DNA from: Bacteroidota bacterium
GTDB lineage: Bacteria; Bacteroidota; Bacteroidia; Chitinophagales; Chitinophagaceae
Assembly (NCBI GenBank): GCA_005788265.1
Contig: SXYR01000030.1
Coordinates: 1 to 46,611 of the forward strand
Length of the DNA stretch: 46,611 nt
Direction of reading: 5' to 3'
Shown one piece after another: positions 1 to 9,869 of this stretch (position 1 is its first letter; each line of letters begins with the position of its first letter). The position numbers were made by a program, and so were the translations under genes. The notes beneath the pieces were generated by a model, which ran no database searches, was not told where the DNA came from, and saw only the letters and a list, made by a program, of their open reading frames with translations.

Positions 1-2
1 CG

Positions 3-122
3 TTGAACTGCGGACTCAATCTGCAGCCGGAAAAATATGCATGGGATGCCATGCCTAAATCAATGCCCGATGAAAATGGAAGGTACAAAGTAGCTGTGCC
101 AGGAGTAACCAAGTTCTACTAA
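3..122 (+). CDS. C-terminal end of an unidentified protein (5' truncated)
   Basis: The only frame open from the left edge encodes 39 residues, beginning LNCGLNLQPEKYAWD and ending in PGVTKFY before the TAA at 120-122. Composition and codon use look like real coding sequence. The start and most of the protein lie outside the window. I do not recognise the family. It runs convergently toward the sialate O-acetylesterase gene, with a heptamer repeat between the two stop codons. No function is proposed. Confidence 0.6.
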   Translation: MNCGLNLQPEKYAWDAMPKSMPDENGRYKVAVPGVTKFY

Positions 123-130
123 TATTTTAT

Positions 131-193
131 TAACTGTCAACCGTCAACCGTCAACTGTTAACTGTTAACTGTTAACTGTTAACTGTTAACAGT
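131..193. repeat. Nine tandem 7-bp repeats between convergent genes
   Basis: The consensus unit is YAACYGT. Nine adjoining copies run from 131 to 193: TAACTGT, CAACCGT twice, CAACTGT, TAACTGT four times, and a final TAACAGT. The last units form a 14-bp perfect palindrome, AACTGTTAACAGTT, at 181-194. The array fills the gap between the stop codons of two convergent genes. Its unit length and lack of spacers rule out CRISPR. Copy number probably varies by slippage; a role in transcription termination is possible but unproven. Confidence 0.9.
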
Positions 194-194
194 T

Positions 195-1583
195 TTATTT
201 ATCTGTCCTGAATAAATTCACTGGCAATCCTTCCGCGGAGAACAAATTAGGCATTGCGGTATTGGTGAATCCAAATCGAACATCGACCGGTTCCTTTACA
301 CTTCGACTGGACACAACAATGGACTTTCCTTCAATTACTGCTTTTGCGGGAACATAAACTCCATCGGCTCCTGCAACATAAAAATCTGTTGGTTCTCCTC
401 CTTTCGACAGCAATGTAGTAGGTACATTGTCAAACTGAATTCTGATTTTATTTTTCTCCACTGTGTGGGATGAATACTGTGGACTTTTATAATGAAGCCC
501 CTTTACCTGATATGTTTCAGCCAGTGCATAATTGGCCAATCTTGCTGCAACCTCTTTCTTCAAGGTTGGATGTATGTCCTTAATGTTGTCAACCAAATCA
601 CTGACTACAACCATCCCTGTTTTAGACAATACAGTAGATTTTGTTTGCGCTTCACGCAGGAATGCACCATTGATATGATTGTCTCCATATGTATAAGGAG
701 CAATTTGTACAAAGTAGAATGCGAAGTTCTTGTTCCATGCTTTTCTCCAGCCATCGATCATGTTTGTAAACAGACGTTGGTATGCATAATGCGTTCCAAC
801 ATTGCTTTCGCCTTGATACCATATCACACCTGCAATTTCTAAATTCGTCAAGGGATGGATCATTGCATTGTATGCCTCTCCCCTTGCATGAGGCCACCAC
901 TGACTTGGATTCAACTTTTCAGCTGCTTTGCGCAAATCATGATCATTCTGTACAATTTCAGCGGGGGTCCATACTTCAGCAGGTGTCCCACCCCAATTGC
1001 TGTTGATCAAGCCGACAGGATATCCGGTAGTCGCATTGATTTGCTTGCCAAAAAAATATCCAATCGCACTGAAATGCAACATGTCTTCAGGATTGCATAC
1101 AACCCATTTTGCGTGCACATCATCTTGAGGAGTTGCAGCAGTTGATTTGGGAACATAAAAAAAACGGATTTGCTTATTGGTTGCATTGGGAGATTCTTCT
1201 TTTGATTGTTTCAGACCCTGATCTGCACTCCATTCCATATTGCTTTGTCCACCGCAAACCCATACCTCACCGATCAATACATCTTCCAATACAATTTCAT
1301 TGCTTGCTTTGATCTTAATTGTATAGGGTCCGCCTGCAGATGGTGTCTTGATCTCAGCCACCCATCTTGCGCCCCTGGATGCGGTTATATCGTATGTGGT
1401 TGTATCCCAACCCACTTGGATCCTGATTTTTTCAGCAGGTGCAGACCAGCCCCATAACTTGACCTTTGCATTTTGCTGCAGGACCATGTGAGAGGAAATG
1501 ATGGATGGAAGTCGAACTGCTGCAAGAAGGTGAGCAGCAACAATTATACACAGAGAAAGCGAGATGAATTTTTTCATATGCAA
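195..1583 (-). CDS. Secreted sialate O-acetylesterase (SGNH-type esterase)
   Basis: The 462-residue product should remove O-acetyl groups from sialic acids or other acetylated sugars in the periplasm or outside the cell. A signal peptide (MKKFISLSLCIIVAAHLLAA) precedes a beta-rich N-terminal domain. The nucleophile motif CGGQSNMEW places catalytic Ser at about residue 114. The DIHPT motif supplies Asp336 and His338, and WYQGESN (about 255-261) is also typical of this family. Length is normal. The first ATG (1583) and the ATG two codons later (1577) both fit; the second gives a cleaner signal peptide. No sialidase or SusCD pair lies beside it, so the substrate is uncertain. It converges with the partial gene at the left edge and is separated from atpA by a strong terminator. 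Confidence 0.88.
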   Translation of the reverse strand: MHMKKFISLSLCIIVAAHLLAAVRLPSIISSHMVLQQNAKVKLWGWSAPAEKIRIQVGWDTTTYDITASRGARWVAEIKTPSAGGPYTIKIKASNEIVLEDVLIGEVWVCGGQSNMEWSADQGLKQSKEESPNATNKQIRFFYVPKSTAATPQDDVHAKWVVCNPEDMLHFSAIGYFFGKQINATTGYPVGLINSNWGGTPAEVWTPAEIVQNDHDLRKAAEKLNPSQWWPHARGEAYNAMIHPLTNLEIAGVIWYQGESNVGTHYAYQRLFTNMIDGWRKAWNKNFAFYFVQIAPYTYGDNHINGAFLREAQTKSTVLSKTGMVVVSDLVDNIKDIHPTLKKEVAARLANYALAETYQVKGLHYKSPQYSSHTVEKNKIRIQFDNVPTTLLSKGGEPTDFYVAGADGVYVPAKAVIEGKSIVVSSRSVKEPVDVRFGFTNTAMPNLFSAEGLPVNLFRTDK

Positions 1584-1628
1584 GATTTACAGGATGAATG
1601 TAAATATTTTGGCAGATGTACACAAAAT

Positions 1629-1658
1629 AAAAAAGGCCTGGATGACCGGGCCTTTTTT
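1629..1658. terminator. Bidirectional intrinsic terminator after the atp operon
   Basis: A 13-bp stem with one G-T wobble and an ATGA tetraloop. The GGCC core is flanked by A6 at 1629-1634 and T6 at 1653-1658, so each strand reads as a GC hairpin followed by a U tract. It lies just downstream of the atpA stop on the minus strand and upstream of the esterase gene, so it most likely ends atpBEFHA transcription. Confidence 0.88.
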
Positions 1659-1678
1659 ATTTATGGGTTGGATCAGAA

Positions 1679-3256
1679 TTATTTGTACTGTGCCATGATG
1701 TTCTTCGCCAGTTCAATCATTTTCTTGATGCCATCCTCTGGAAGATTGCCTTTTTTGAATTCACCGAGAATGTCCGCATGCTTGGTTTCCATTTCCAACA
1801 GGAATTGTTCTTCAAAATCTCTCACAGATCTTACAGGAACTTCTTTCAACAAACCTTGCGTTCCCAGGTAAATGATGGCAACTTGTTTTTCTACTGAAAC
1901 AGGCTGGTATTGCCCCTGCTTTAGAATTTCCACATTGCGTGCACCTTTATCCAATACTGATTTGGTTGCAGCGTCGAGGTCACCACCAAATTTTGAGAAA
2001 GCCTCCAGTTCACGATAGAGCGCCTGGTCAAGTTTCAGCGTACCTGCTACCTTCTTCATGGATTTGATCTGTGCATTACCGCCCACACGACTTACGGAAA
2101 TACCCACGTTGATAGCGGGACGGATGCCTGCATTGAAAAGGTTGGATTCAAGAAAGATCTGACCGTCGGTAATTGAAATAACGTTGGTTGGTATATAAGC
2201 GGATACGTCACCGGCTTGGGTTTCAATAATGGGAAGTGCTGTAAGTGATCCTCCACCTTTTACCAGATGCTTGATTGAATCTGGCAAATCGTTCATTTTT
2301 CTGGCAACTTCATCTTTGCTGATCACTTTTGCTGCTCTTTCCAACAAACGGCTGTGCAGATAAAATACGTCACCAGGATATGCTTCGCGGCCGGGTGGAC
2401 GGCGCAACAACAATGATACCTCACGGTATGCTACTGCTTGCTTAGAAAGATCATCATAAATGATCAAGGCAGCGTTTCCGGTATCACGTAAAAATTCACC
2501 AATGGCAGCACCAGCAAAAGGAGCATAGAATTGCAATGGAGCTGGCTCAGCGGCAGGAGCTGCAACGATGATGGTATAATCCATGGCGCCATTGTCTTCC
2601 AATGTCTTCATCACCCCTGCAATGGTTGATGCTTTTTGTCCAACTGCCACATATATACAGTAAACAGGTTTTCCAGCTTTGTAAAATTCTTTTTGGTTGA
2701 TGATCGTATCGATTGCGATGGCCGTCTTACCTGTTTGGCGATCACCAATGATCAACTCTCTCTGTCCACGTCCGATTGGAATCATTGCATCAATTGCTTT
2801 GATACCTGTTTGAAGTGGTTCTTTAACCGGTTCACGGAAAATAACGCCTGGAGCCTTTCGCTCAAGGGGCATTTCATACAAGTCACCTGCAATGGGACCC
2901 TTTCCGTCAATTGCCTCACCAAGCGTATTGATGACGCGACCAACCAATCCCATTCCAGCCTTGATGGAAGCGATTTTACCTGTGCGTTTTACTTTAGAAC
3001 CTTCTTTGATGTCCAGACCCTCTCCCATCAATACAACACCTACATTGTCCTCTTCGAGGTTCAATGCAATGGCTCTTACGCCGTTTTCGAATTCGACCAA
3101 CTCACCGGACTGCACATTGTTCAATCCATAAATACGGGCGATGCCATCACCAACTTGAAGTACAGAACCCACTTCTTCCAAATCAGCAGAAGAATTGAAA
3201 TTGCTTAACTGCTGGCGGAGGATGGCTGATATTTCATCGGGTTTAATCTCTATCAT
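1679..3256 (-). CDS. atpA: F1 ATP synthase subunit alpha
   Basis: Alpha subunit of the F1 catalytic sector, which holds the non-catalytic nucleotide sites of the alpha3beta3 hexamer. The 525-residue length is standard. The sequence shows the N-terminal beta-barrel, the P-loop GDRQTGKT at residues 171-178, the alpha-signature region [14 protein letters not shown], and a helical C-terminal domain. The start [10 protein letters not shown] is typical of Bacteroidota alpha subunits. It is the last gene of an atpBEFHA run and lies 27 bp after atpH. A terminator follows directly, so the gamma gene (atpG) that often follows atpA is not here. Confidence 0.98.
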   Translation of the reverse strand: MIEIKPDEISAILRQQLSNFNSSADLEEVGSVLQVGDGIARIYGLNNVQSGELVEFENGVRAIALNLEEDNVGVVLMGEGLDIKEGSKVKRTGKIASIKAGMGLVGRVINTLGEAIDGKGPIAGDLYEMPLERKAPGVIFREPVKEPLQTGIKAIDAMIPIGRGQRELIIGDRQTGKTAIAIDTIINQKEFYKAGKPVYCIYVAVGQKASTIAGVMKTLEDNGAMDYTIIVAAPAAEPAPLQFYAPFAGAAIGEFLRDTGNAALIIYDDLSKQAVAYREVSLLLRRPPGREAYPGDVFYLHSRLLERAAKVISKDEVARKMNDLPDSIKHLVKGGGSLTALPIIETQAGDVSAYIPTNVISITDGQIFLESNLFNAGIRPAINVGISVSRVGGNAQIKSMKKVAGTLKLDQALYRELEAFSKFGGDLDAATKSVLDKGARNVEILKQGQYQPVSVEKQVAIIYLGTQGLLKEVPVRSVRDFEEQFLLEMETKHADILGEFKKGNLPEDGIKKMIELAKNIMAQYK

Positions 3257-3283
3257 TGCTTTGAATTTATTAATGCTTTGAAA

Positions 3284-3844
3284 TTATATTTTACTGATAT
3301 ACATGTTTTCGATGAATTGTTTTTTGATCACCTTCAAATCATGGCGAATACTTGCATCGAACAATTGATCATCCAACTTGACAATCAATCCTCCAATAAT
3401 AGAGGCATCTACATTGGAGACGAGTTCAATAGATTTGCCCTTCAGGAGCTTGTGTTCCTTCAACAAGGATGAAACTTTGTTTTTAATGTCTGTTGAAACT
3501 TCTACTGCGGTGGTGAGCTGAACCAATTGAATACCTTTTTTGGCCCTGTACCTATCCATGTATGCAAGGATGATTTCATTGATGGCAACGGACCTGCCCT
3601 TGGTGAAAATAAGTTTAAAAAAAGAGCTTGTAAGAGGTTGAATATGCTTTGAAAAGATAGCTTCAAAAATTGCCGTCTTTTTATCCCCTTTGATAATAGG
3701 CGATACAAACAACAATTGGAGCTCCTTGTTTTGAACAGATTGAATCAAATCAAAATCATGCTTCACCTCTTCTAATTTGGAAGTCTCTACTGCCAAATCA
3801 AAAATTGCTTTTGCATACCGTTGAGCTACTTTGGTCTGACGCAT
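3284..3844 (-). CDS. atpH: F1 ATP synthase subunit delta (OSCP)
   Basis: Delta subunit of the peripheral stalk, joining the top of the alpha3beta3 hexamer to subunit b. The 186-residue sequence has the helical N-terminal domain beginning MRQTKVAQRYAKAIFDLA. The C-terminal motif around residues 150-165 (DASIIGGLIVKLDDQLFDAS) is the conserved GG(h)xhxhxDxxxD pattern of the family. It lies 5 bp after atpF and 27 bp before atpA on the same strand, so the three are co-transcribed. The upstream order b-delta-alpha is the usual one. Confidence 0.96.
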   Translation of the reverse strand: MRQTKVAQRYAKAIFDLAVETSKLEEVKHDFDLIQSVQNKELQLLFVSPIIKGDKKTAIFEAIFSKHIQPLTSSFFKLIFTKGRSVAINEIILAYMDRYRAKKGIQLVQLTTAVEVSTDIKNKVSSLLKEHKLLKGKSIELVSNVDASIIGGLIVKLDDQLFDASIRHDLKVIKKQFIENMYISKI

Positions 3845-3849
3845 ACCTC

Positions 3850-4350
3850 TTAATTTCCAAATTGATTTAATTCACCTGCCATCTGCTGAATATACTTTTC
3901 CTGTTCAGCTTTGTTGTCCAACTGCTTGCGAATAACTTTCTCGGAAACTTCAATGACCATGTTTCCAATCTGGTTCTTGATTTCAGTCAATGCAGCCATT
4001 TTCTGTGTATGAATGGCAGCATTTGCATCAGCGAGTATTTTTGAAGCATCAGTCTTTGCCTGCTCTTTCGCATCGTTGACAATCTTATCTCTTGTTTCTT
4101 TGGCCTCTTTCAGCATCAACGCTCGTTCTTCACGCGCTTTTGCCAACAAAGCCTCATTTTCACTTTTCAACGCTGCCATTTCAGCCTTGACTTTCTTTGC
4201 TGTATCCAAAGACTCAGCAATTCCTTTCTCGCGTTCATTGAGCGAATCAATGATGATCTTCCATGCATACTTTCTCAAAATAAAAAAGACAGCCGCAAAT
4301 GCCAGCAGCGTCCAGAACAATAATCCGATACCGGGTAATAAAAGATCCAT
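3850..4350 (-). CDS. atpF: F0 ATP synthase subunit b
   Basis: Subunit b of the peripheral stator stalk. The 166 residues comprise one N-terminal membrane helix (about residues 5-28, PGIGLLFWTLLAFAAVFFIL) and a long charged helix rich in Lys, Glu and Ala that forms the b2 coiled coil. Length and layout match the family. A 77-bp gap containing a strong hairpin separates it from atpE, while the downstream gap to atpH is only 5 bp. Expression of atpF and the later genes may therefore be set below that of atpE. Confidence 0.96.
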   Translation of the reverse strand: MDLLLPGIGLLFWTLLAFAAVFFILRKYAWKIIIDSLNEREKGIAESLDTAKKVKAEMAALKSENEALLAKAREERALMLKEAKETRDKIVNDAKEQAKTDASKILADANAAIHTQKMAALTEIKNQIGNMVIEVSEKVIRKQLDNKAEQEKYIQQMAGELNQFGN

Positions 4351-4366
4351 ATGCTGATATTAACTT

Positions 4367-4411
4367 TTTAAAAAGTAACTGTATCCTCCGCCCTGTGCTT
4401 TGGATACAGTT
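4367..4411 (-). promoter_or_regulatory. Hairpin between atpE and atpF, possible attenuator
   Basis: A perfect 10-bp inverted repeat, AACTGTATCC (4377-4386) and GGATACAGTT (4402-4411), encloses a 15-nt loop. Read in the gene direction the hairpin is followed closely by a five-T tract (4370-4374), itself part of a small AACTTTTT/AAAAAGT dyad. The element sits after the atpE stop and before the atpF start. It resembles a leaky terminator or a 3'-end stabiliser for atpE mRNA. Confidence 0.6.
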
Positions 4412-4427
4412 GTTTTTTTGTGCAATG

Positions 4428-5779
<1,352 letters not shown>

Positions 5780-5799
5780 AAAAGCATCTAAATTTTCCG

Positions 5800-5807
5800 C
5801 AAAGATA
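5800..5807 (-). promoter_or_regulatory. Predicted -7 element of the atp operon
   Basis: On the minus strand TATCTTTG matches the Bacteroidota -7 consensus TAnnTTTG exactly and ends 20 bp before the atpB start. No good TTG is visible at the expected -33 distance, so the call rests on the -7 box alone. Confidence 0.5.
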
Positions 5808-5845
5808 CTACCTGCTGCTTAATTAACACGATTTCAGGAAGAAAA

Positions 5846-7636
5846 CTAATCCCCATCTTTTTTTAACTGCGCGGCAATCATTTTTGAATAGGAACCCTGT
5901 TGGGCCAGGAGGGATTTGTGGGTGCCTTCTTCGATCAATTTTCCACCCTCTAGAACAATGATTTTGTGTGCTTTACGAATGGTGGAAAGCCTATGGGCAA
6001 TGACTATGGATGTACGCCCATTTGTCAACACATCAATAGCCTTTTGAATCAGCCCCTCTGTATTGGAGTCAACCGAAGAAGTTGCCTCATCCAAAATCAG
6101 GATAGCTGGATTGAAAAGCAATGCCCTTAGGAAGGAAAGCAACTGACGCTGACCGGTTGACAAAGTTGCACCTCTCTCCTGCACATTGTACTGATACCCA
6201 CCCGGAAGCTGCTCAATAAAGTCATGAATTCCTATCATTCTGGCTGCTTCCTTGACTTTATCAAATGGAATCGCTGGATCACGGAGTGTGACATTGTCAA
6301 GTATCGAGCCTGAAAAAAGAAAAACATCCTGCAAAACTACTGCGATCTGTGAACGGAGCGTATGCAATGTGAGCTTCTCAATAGCATATCCATCAATCAA
6401 AATTTCTCCTTCCTGATGCTGATACAAACGATTGATCAGGTGGACAATGGTCGACTTCCCGCTTCCCGTATGTCCCACAATTGCCAAAGTTTCACCTTGC
6501 AATACCGAAAAATTGACATCCTTCAAAACTGGAATGCCCTCTTTGTAAGAGAATCCAACATGCTTGAAATCGATTTGCCCTTTGATCTGCATATCCCTCG
6601 CTCCGGGTTGGTCATTTAATTCATCCTGGTTGTCCATTACCAACATGACCCTTTCTGCAGCGACCATGCCCATTTGGAGCACATTGAACTTATCGGCAAT
6701 CACCCGAAGGGGACGAAACAACATACTGAGCAAAAGGGCAAAAGCAACAATGTTCCCACTGATGGCGGTGGCCTGAATCGCATCTACATGCAGTGCATCT
6801 TTTGCTGCAAACCAAACCAGCAATCCCATGGAAACCGCAAGAATGATCTCTACAACGGGGAAGAAAACCGAATAGGCAAATATGGCATCAATATTGGCGT
6901 TCCTGTGACGCTGGTTGATGGCATCAAATTTTTTCATTTCCCTTTTCTCTGCAGTGAAAGCCTGGATGATTTGCATTCCGGAGATGTGCTCCTGCACAAA
7001 CGCATTGAGTGAAGCGATGGCATTCCTGACAGCAATAAAAGATTTGTTGACACTTTCCTTGAACAAGTAGGTCGCCACAATTAAAAATGGAAAAGGAATC
7101 AAACAGATCAACGTCAATCGCCAATCGGTGTAGAGCATGGCCGCCAAGATGGCAATGACAGAGAGCAAATCTGCAATAATGGGGATAAATCCCTCTGCAA
7201 AAATATCATTGATGGCCTCAATATCATTGATGGTTCGAGTGGTCAGTGTTCCGATGGGGGTTTTGTCAAATTGCCGGAGATTGAGATGCAGGATTTTTTG
7301 AAAAACTTCTACGCGGATATCCTTCACGACTTTATGTCCGAGCCAAGACGTGATGTAAGTGAACAAAAATTTAGTAGCCGTCTCTATAAAAAGAAAGACA
7401 ATTTGAATGAGGGTGATGTACAGCAGAAACTGCAATACCAAGGCAACCGGTTCACCCGCTGCATTGACTTTCTTCAATGTATAGTTGATCATCAGCGGTC
7501 TCAGTGGCGAGAAAACTGCCAACACCAAGGCCAATGCAACGGACAAATAAAATCGTCCTGCATAAGGTTTTGCAAATACAAAAACCCGCTTCAGCAATTG
7601 TGTATTGAAAATCTTTTTCTTCTCTTCCTTGCTCAT
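5846..7636 (-). CDS. ABC exporter, fused membrane and ATPase domains (MsbA/MdlB type)
   Basis: A 596-residue half-transporter that would act as a dimer to export a lipid, peptide or drug. Residues about 25-310 form the six-helix type IV exporter domain. The ATPase domain follows, with Walker A GHTGSGKST (388-396), signature LSTGQ (492-496), Walker B ILILDE (512-517) and the H-loop in IAHRLSTIR. All catalytic motifs are intact. It starts 7 bp after the stop of the secreted caspase-like gene, so both are probably on one mRNA. That linkage suggests a common task in the envelope, but the substrate cannot be deduced. It could equally be a general MsbA-like lipid flippase. Confidence 0.93.
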   Translation of the reverse strand: MSKEEKKKIFNTQLLKRVFVFAKPYAGRFYLSVALALVLAVFSPLRPLMINYTLKKVNAAGEPVALVLQFLLYITLIQIVFLFIETATKFLFTYITSWLGHKVVKDIRVEVFQKILHLNLRQFDKTPIGTLTTRTINDIEAINDIFAEGFIPIIADLLSVIAILAAMLYTDWRLTLICLIPFPFLIVATYLFKESVNKSFIAVRNAIASLNAFVQEHISGMQIIQAFTAEKREMKKFDAINQRHRNANIDAIFAYSVFFPVVEIILAVSMGLLVWFAAKDALHVDAIQATAISGNIVAFALLLSMLFRPLRVIADKFNVLQMGMVAAERVMLVMDNQDELNDQPGARDMQIKGQIDFKHVGFSYKEGIPVLKDVNFSVLQGETLAIVGHTGSGKSTIVHLINRLYQHQEGEILIDGYAIEKLTLHTLRSQIAVVLQDVFLFSGSILDNVTLRDPAIPFDKVKEAARMIGIHDFIEQLPGGYQYNVQERGATLSTGQRQLLSFLRALLFNPAILILDEATSSVDSNTEGLIQKAIDVLTNGRTSIVIAHRLSTIRKAHKIIVLEGGKLIEEGTHKSLLAQQGSYSKMIAAQLKKDGD

Positions 7637-7643
7637 CGTTCAA

Positions 7644-9746
7644 TCAAATGATTTTACCTCTGGCCTTTAACAACAACAATCCGAGATTTTGATGGGGCGC
7701 AACATAATTTTCAAAACGACGCTGTGCGCTGGAAAGACGCATTTGCAGCTGCAAGCTTCGCCAAATCCTTATCCAATCTAGATCCTTTCCAATCCTCATT
7801 GTTTCATTGATCATCCGCAAAATAGGATCATTCACCGATAAGCTTCCCACCTCTCTGGAAGAAATGATTTGTGCATCCGGACAAACATTGAGCACCTTGC
7901 TCAAATGCTGGTAACTGCCACAAGATCCAAGCAAAACAATTTTTGAACTGATGGGCAACTGCGCAATGGTAGATGGCAAATGAAAACTGTGTCCACGGTG
8001 AACGACGATGCCAGGCTCCAAATCTTGTTCTTGCAGAAACAACGCCAGTGCTGTTTGGGCTTGGGCATCTCGATCTTCACCATTGGCATGGTCAAATGGA
8101 ATATTTGCAAATACCGATATGGGTTTGCCTTGGAGGGACCTGATTTCAATCCATTGTTCACTTTTGAAAATTCTCCAAGATTTGCTCCTTGAATAATATG
8201 CCAGAAAATTTTCAAACGAAGCCTTTCCATCCTTATCCCCATAAAAAAACAATTGCTCAACAATCCTGCCATTTGACAAAAGCTTGTTGCGCATCATGAA
8301 ATAGGGAGGATCCAATCCAAATTGTTTCGAAAAAGATTTTCCACTGTCCTGCTCTGACATCAAAAGTAATTGAAGCGTCTCGTACAAAGCAACGCCATCA
8401 TTGTCTTTGATGGATTGGAGTGCCAATATGTTTGATTGGACCTCTTCTGCAATGGCTTTTTTAAGTGCCGGATTGCTGATGCTTGAATATCCGTTTACAA
8501 CATCAACCGAAGTTTCGAGTGAAGGGTCTATATTCAATCCAGCGACAAAATCCTTGATCAAACGCTTGGCTTGATCAGGTCGCATGGCATTGATGAATTC
8601 ATCGAGCTTGTTGTAGTCGGCCGCCATTTTGATAAACTTCCTGAAGCGATCAAAATGTATATCGATGAGCAATTCATCTGAGGTGCGTTTGTTCAGCAAA
8701 GCCATCATTCGCTGAAAAATTCCAACAAAAGATGATGTATAAATGATGTCTTCAGAAGCAATCATTAAATAATAAAGTTCATCCGGAGTGAGTCCAGCAA
8801 TTATTTTAAACCGCACCGCATCTGGATCATCATGCAAGGCATTGACCTCATTTATAAAAACTTCTGCAGCTTTCTTTTTCAACAGTTTAAATACCTCAGC
8901 GTATTCAATGGGGTAATGATCACTTGCTATTTCACGCTGATAGTGGATTTGGGTTTTCACAAGCAGTTTAAAAAAGTTGGTTTCATTTTGTGATACAATT
9001 TTTAAACTGTCATAAGTGATCTCCTTGTTGATGATGGCATGCATAAAAGGATACAACAATCTTCCAGAACTATCTGCAGATAATTTGCAAAGCAGTTGAA
9101 CCATGCTGTCATTGACCAAAACCATTTTTTTTCTCAGGGGCGATTGCAATGCCGAAGCGTAATTGTAAAAATCACTTGGGAATTTATGTGCAGCGGTAAT
9201 CAACACCTCGTTGACAAAAGGTTCGTTCAAGTAATTTGAAATGGTCGGAAGGATTTGATCTGGATGCTCGATGATGTACTGATAGTGCATGTAAATTTTG
9301 GCCCGTGGCAATCCAGCATTTTCATAAAAAACTGTTCGATCACCCAACAAAGAACGGTTGATCTCAAGCGGATAGCTTTCGATCCATTTTTCAATGGATT
9401 GTCCCTGGAAATCCAATTCAAGCAATGTCTTGTATGCTCCAAACAATGGTTCTGCCAGTTGCCTGGCTACTTTGCCTGACCGTAAATCATCGAGGATGAC
9501 TTTAATACCTGAGAGGTATTTTATTTTCAGTCGATGGTCGAACTGGTTCTCCAGCTCTACCCATTGTTGCAACCCATCGATGCTGAGATTTAAATTTTTC
9601 GGAAGTCCTTGCTGAGCGAGATCGATGTCCTCATGCAATTTGACCCTTCTGATATCATTGGTCCAAACGAGCGTATCAGTACTTATTTGAGCACTTGAAA
9701 AGAAAGGCAACATCACCAAAAACATCAAAAAACGCAAGATTTGCAT
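7644..9746 (-). CDS. Secreted 700-residue protein with C-terminal caspase-like (clan CD) motifs
   Basis: I do not know a named family for this protein. A signal peptide (MQILRFLMFLVMLPFFSSAQ) indicates export. Residues about 25-480 look mainly alpha-helical with no recognised motif. The last 200 residues show an alpha/beta pattern: a strand (KPISVFANIPFD), a helix (QTALALFLQEQDLE), then VVHRGHSFHL, the strand KIVLLGSCGSY, and later QIISSREVGSLSVNDP. Hydrophobic strand-His-(x)n-hydrophobic strand-Gly-Ser-Cys is the arrangement of caspase, gingipain and CHAT peptidases. Candidate catalytic residues are His586 (or His583) and Cys609. The ATG at 9746 is preferred over an in-frame GTG two codons upstream. 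The ABC exporter gene follows after 7 bp. Peptidase activity is inferred from motifs only. Confidence 0.75.
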   Translation of the reverse strand: MQILRFLMFLVMLPFFSSAQISTDTLVWTNDIRRVKLHEDIDLAQQGLPKNLNLSIDGLQQWVELENQFDHRLKIKYLSGIKVILDDLRSGKVARQLAEPLFGAYKTLLELDFQGQSIEKWIESYPLEINRSLLGDRTVFYENAGLPRAKIYMHYQYIIEHPDQILPTISNYLNEPFVNEVLITAAHKFPSDFYNYASALQSPLRKKMVLVNDSMVQLLCKLSADSSGRLLYPFMHAIINKEITYDSLKIVSQNETNFFKLLVKTQIHYQREIASDHYPIEYAEVFKLLKKKAAEVFINEVNALHDDPDAVRFKIIAGLTPDELYYLMIASEDIIYTSSFVGIFQRMMALLNKRTSDELLIDIHFDRFRKFIKMAADYNKLDEFINAMRPDQAKRLIKDFVAGLNIDPSLETSVDVVNGYSSISNPALKKAIAEEVQSNILALQSIKDNDGVALYETLQLLLMSEQDSGKSFSKQFGLDPPYFMMRNKLLSNGRIVEQLFFYGDKDGKASFENFLAYYSRSKSWRIFKSEQWIEIRSLQGKPISVFANIPFDHANGEDRDAQAQTALALFLQEQDLEPGIVVHRGHSFHLPSTIAQLPISSKIVLLGSCGSYQHLSKVLNVCPDAQIISSREVGSLSVNDPILRMINETMRIGKDLDWIRIWRSLQLQMRLSSAQRRFENYVAPHQNLGLLLLKARGKII

Positions 9747-9816
9747 GTGCACGAAATTAAATCATTCTGCCCCGGGGATGTCTCATTTTGCTTAACAATT
9801 TATTAATCTTGCATGA

Positions 9817-9848
9817 TTGAGTATTGAAGCCCATCCAAACTAACTTTG
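9817..9848 (+). promoter_or_regulatory. Predicted promoter of the two-component operon
   Basis: TTG at 9817-9819, a 21-nt spacer and TAACTTTG at 9841-9848 match the Bacteroidota -33/-7 consensus. Transcription should begin near 9853-9856, upstream of the ATG at 9870. A possible TTG start at 9846 lies inside the -7 box, so it would not be transcribed. Confidence 0.65.
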
Positions 9849-9869
9849 TCAACACAGTTGTTTTACGCC

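Noticed and set aside
131-193. CRISPR-like repeat array
   Set aside because: Units are 7 bp and adjoin without spacers; no cas genes are present.
2636-3208. 190-codon open frame on the plus strand inside atpA
   Set aside because: It is antisense to the conserved atpA coding sequence, has no family resemblance and rich Cys/Phe/Ser composition typical of shadow frames.
9846-9869. TTG start for the response regulator
   Set aside because: It lies inside the predicted -7 promoter box, and the added residues are atypical for a receiver domain.
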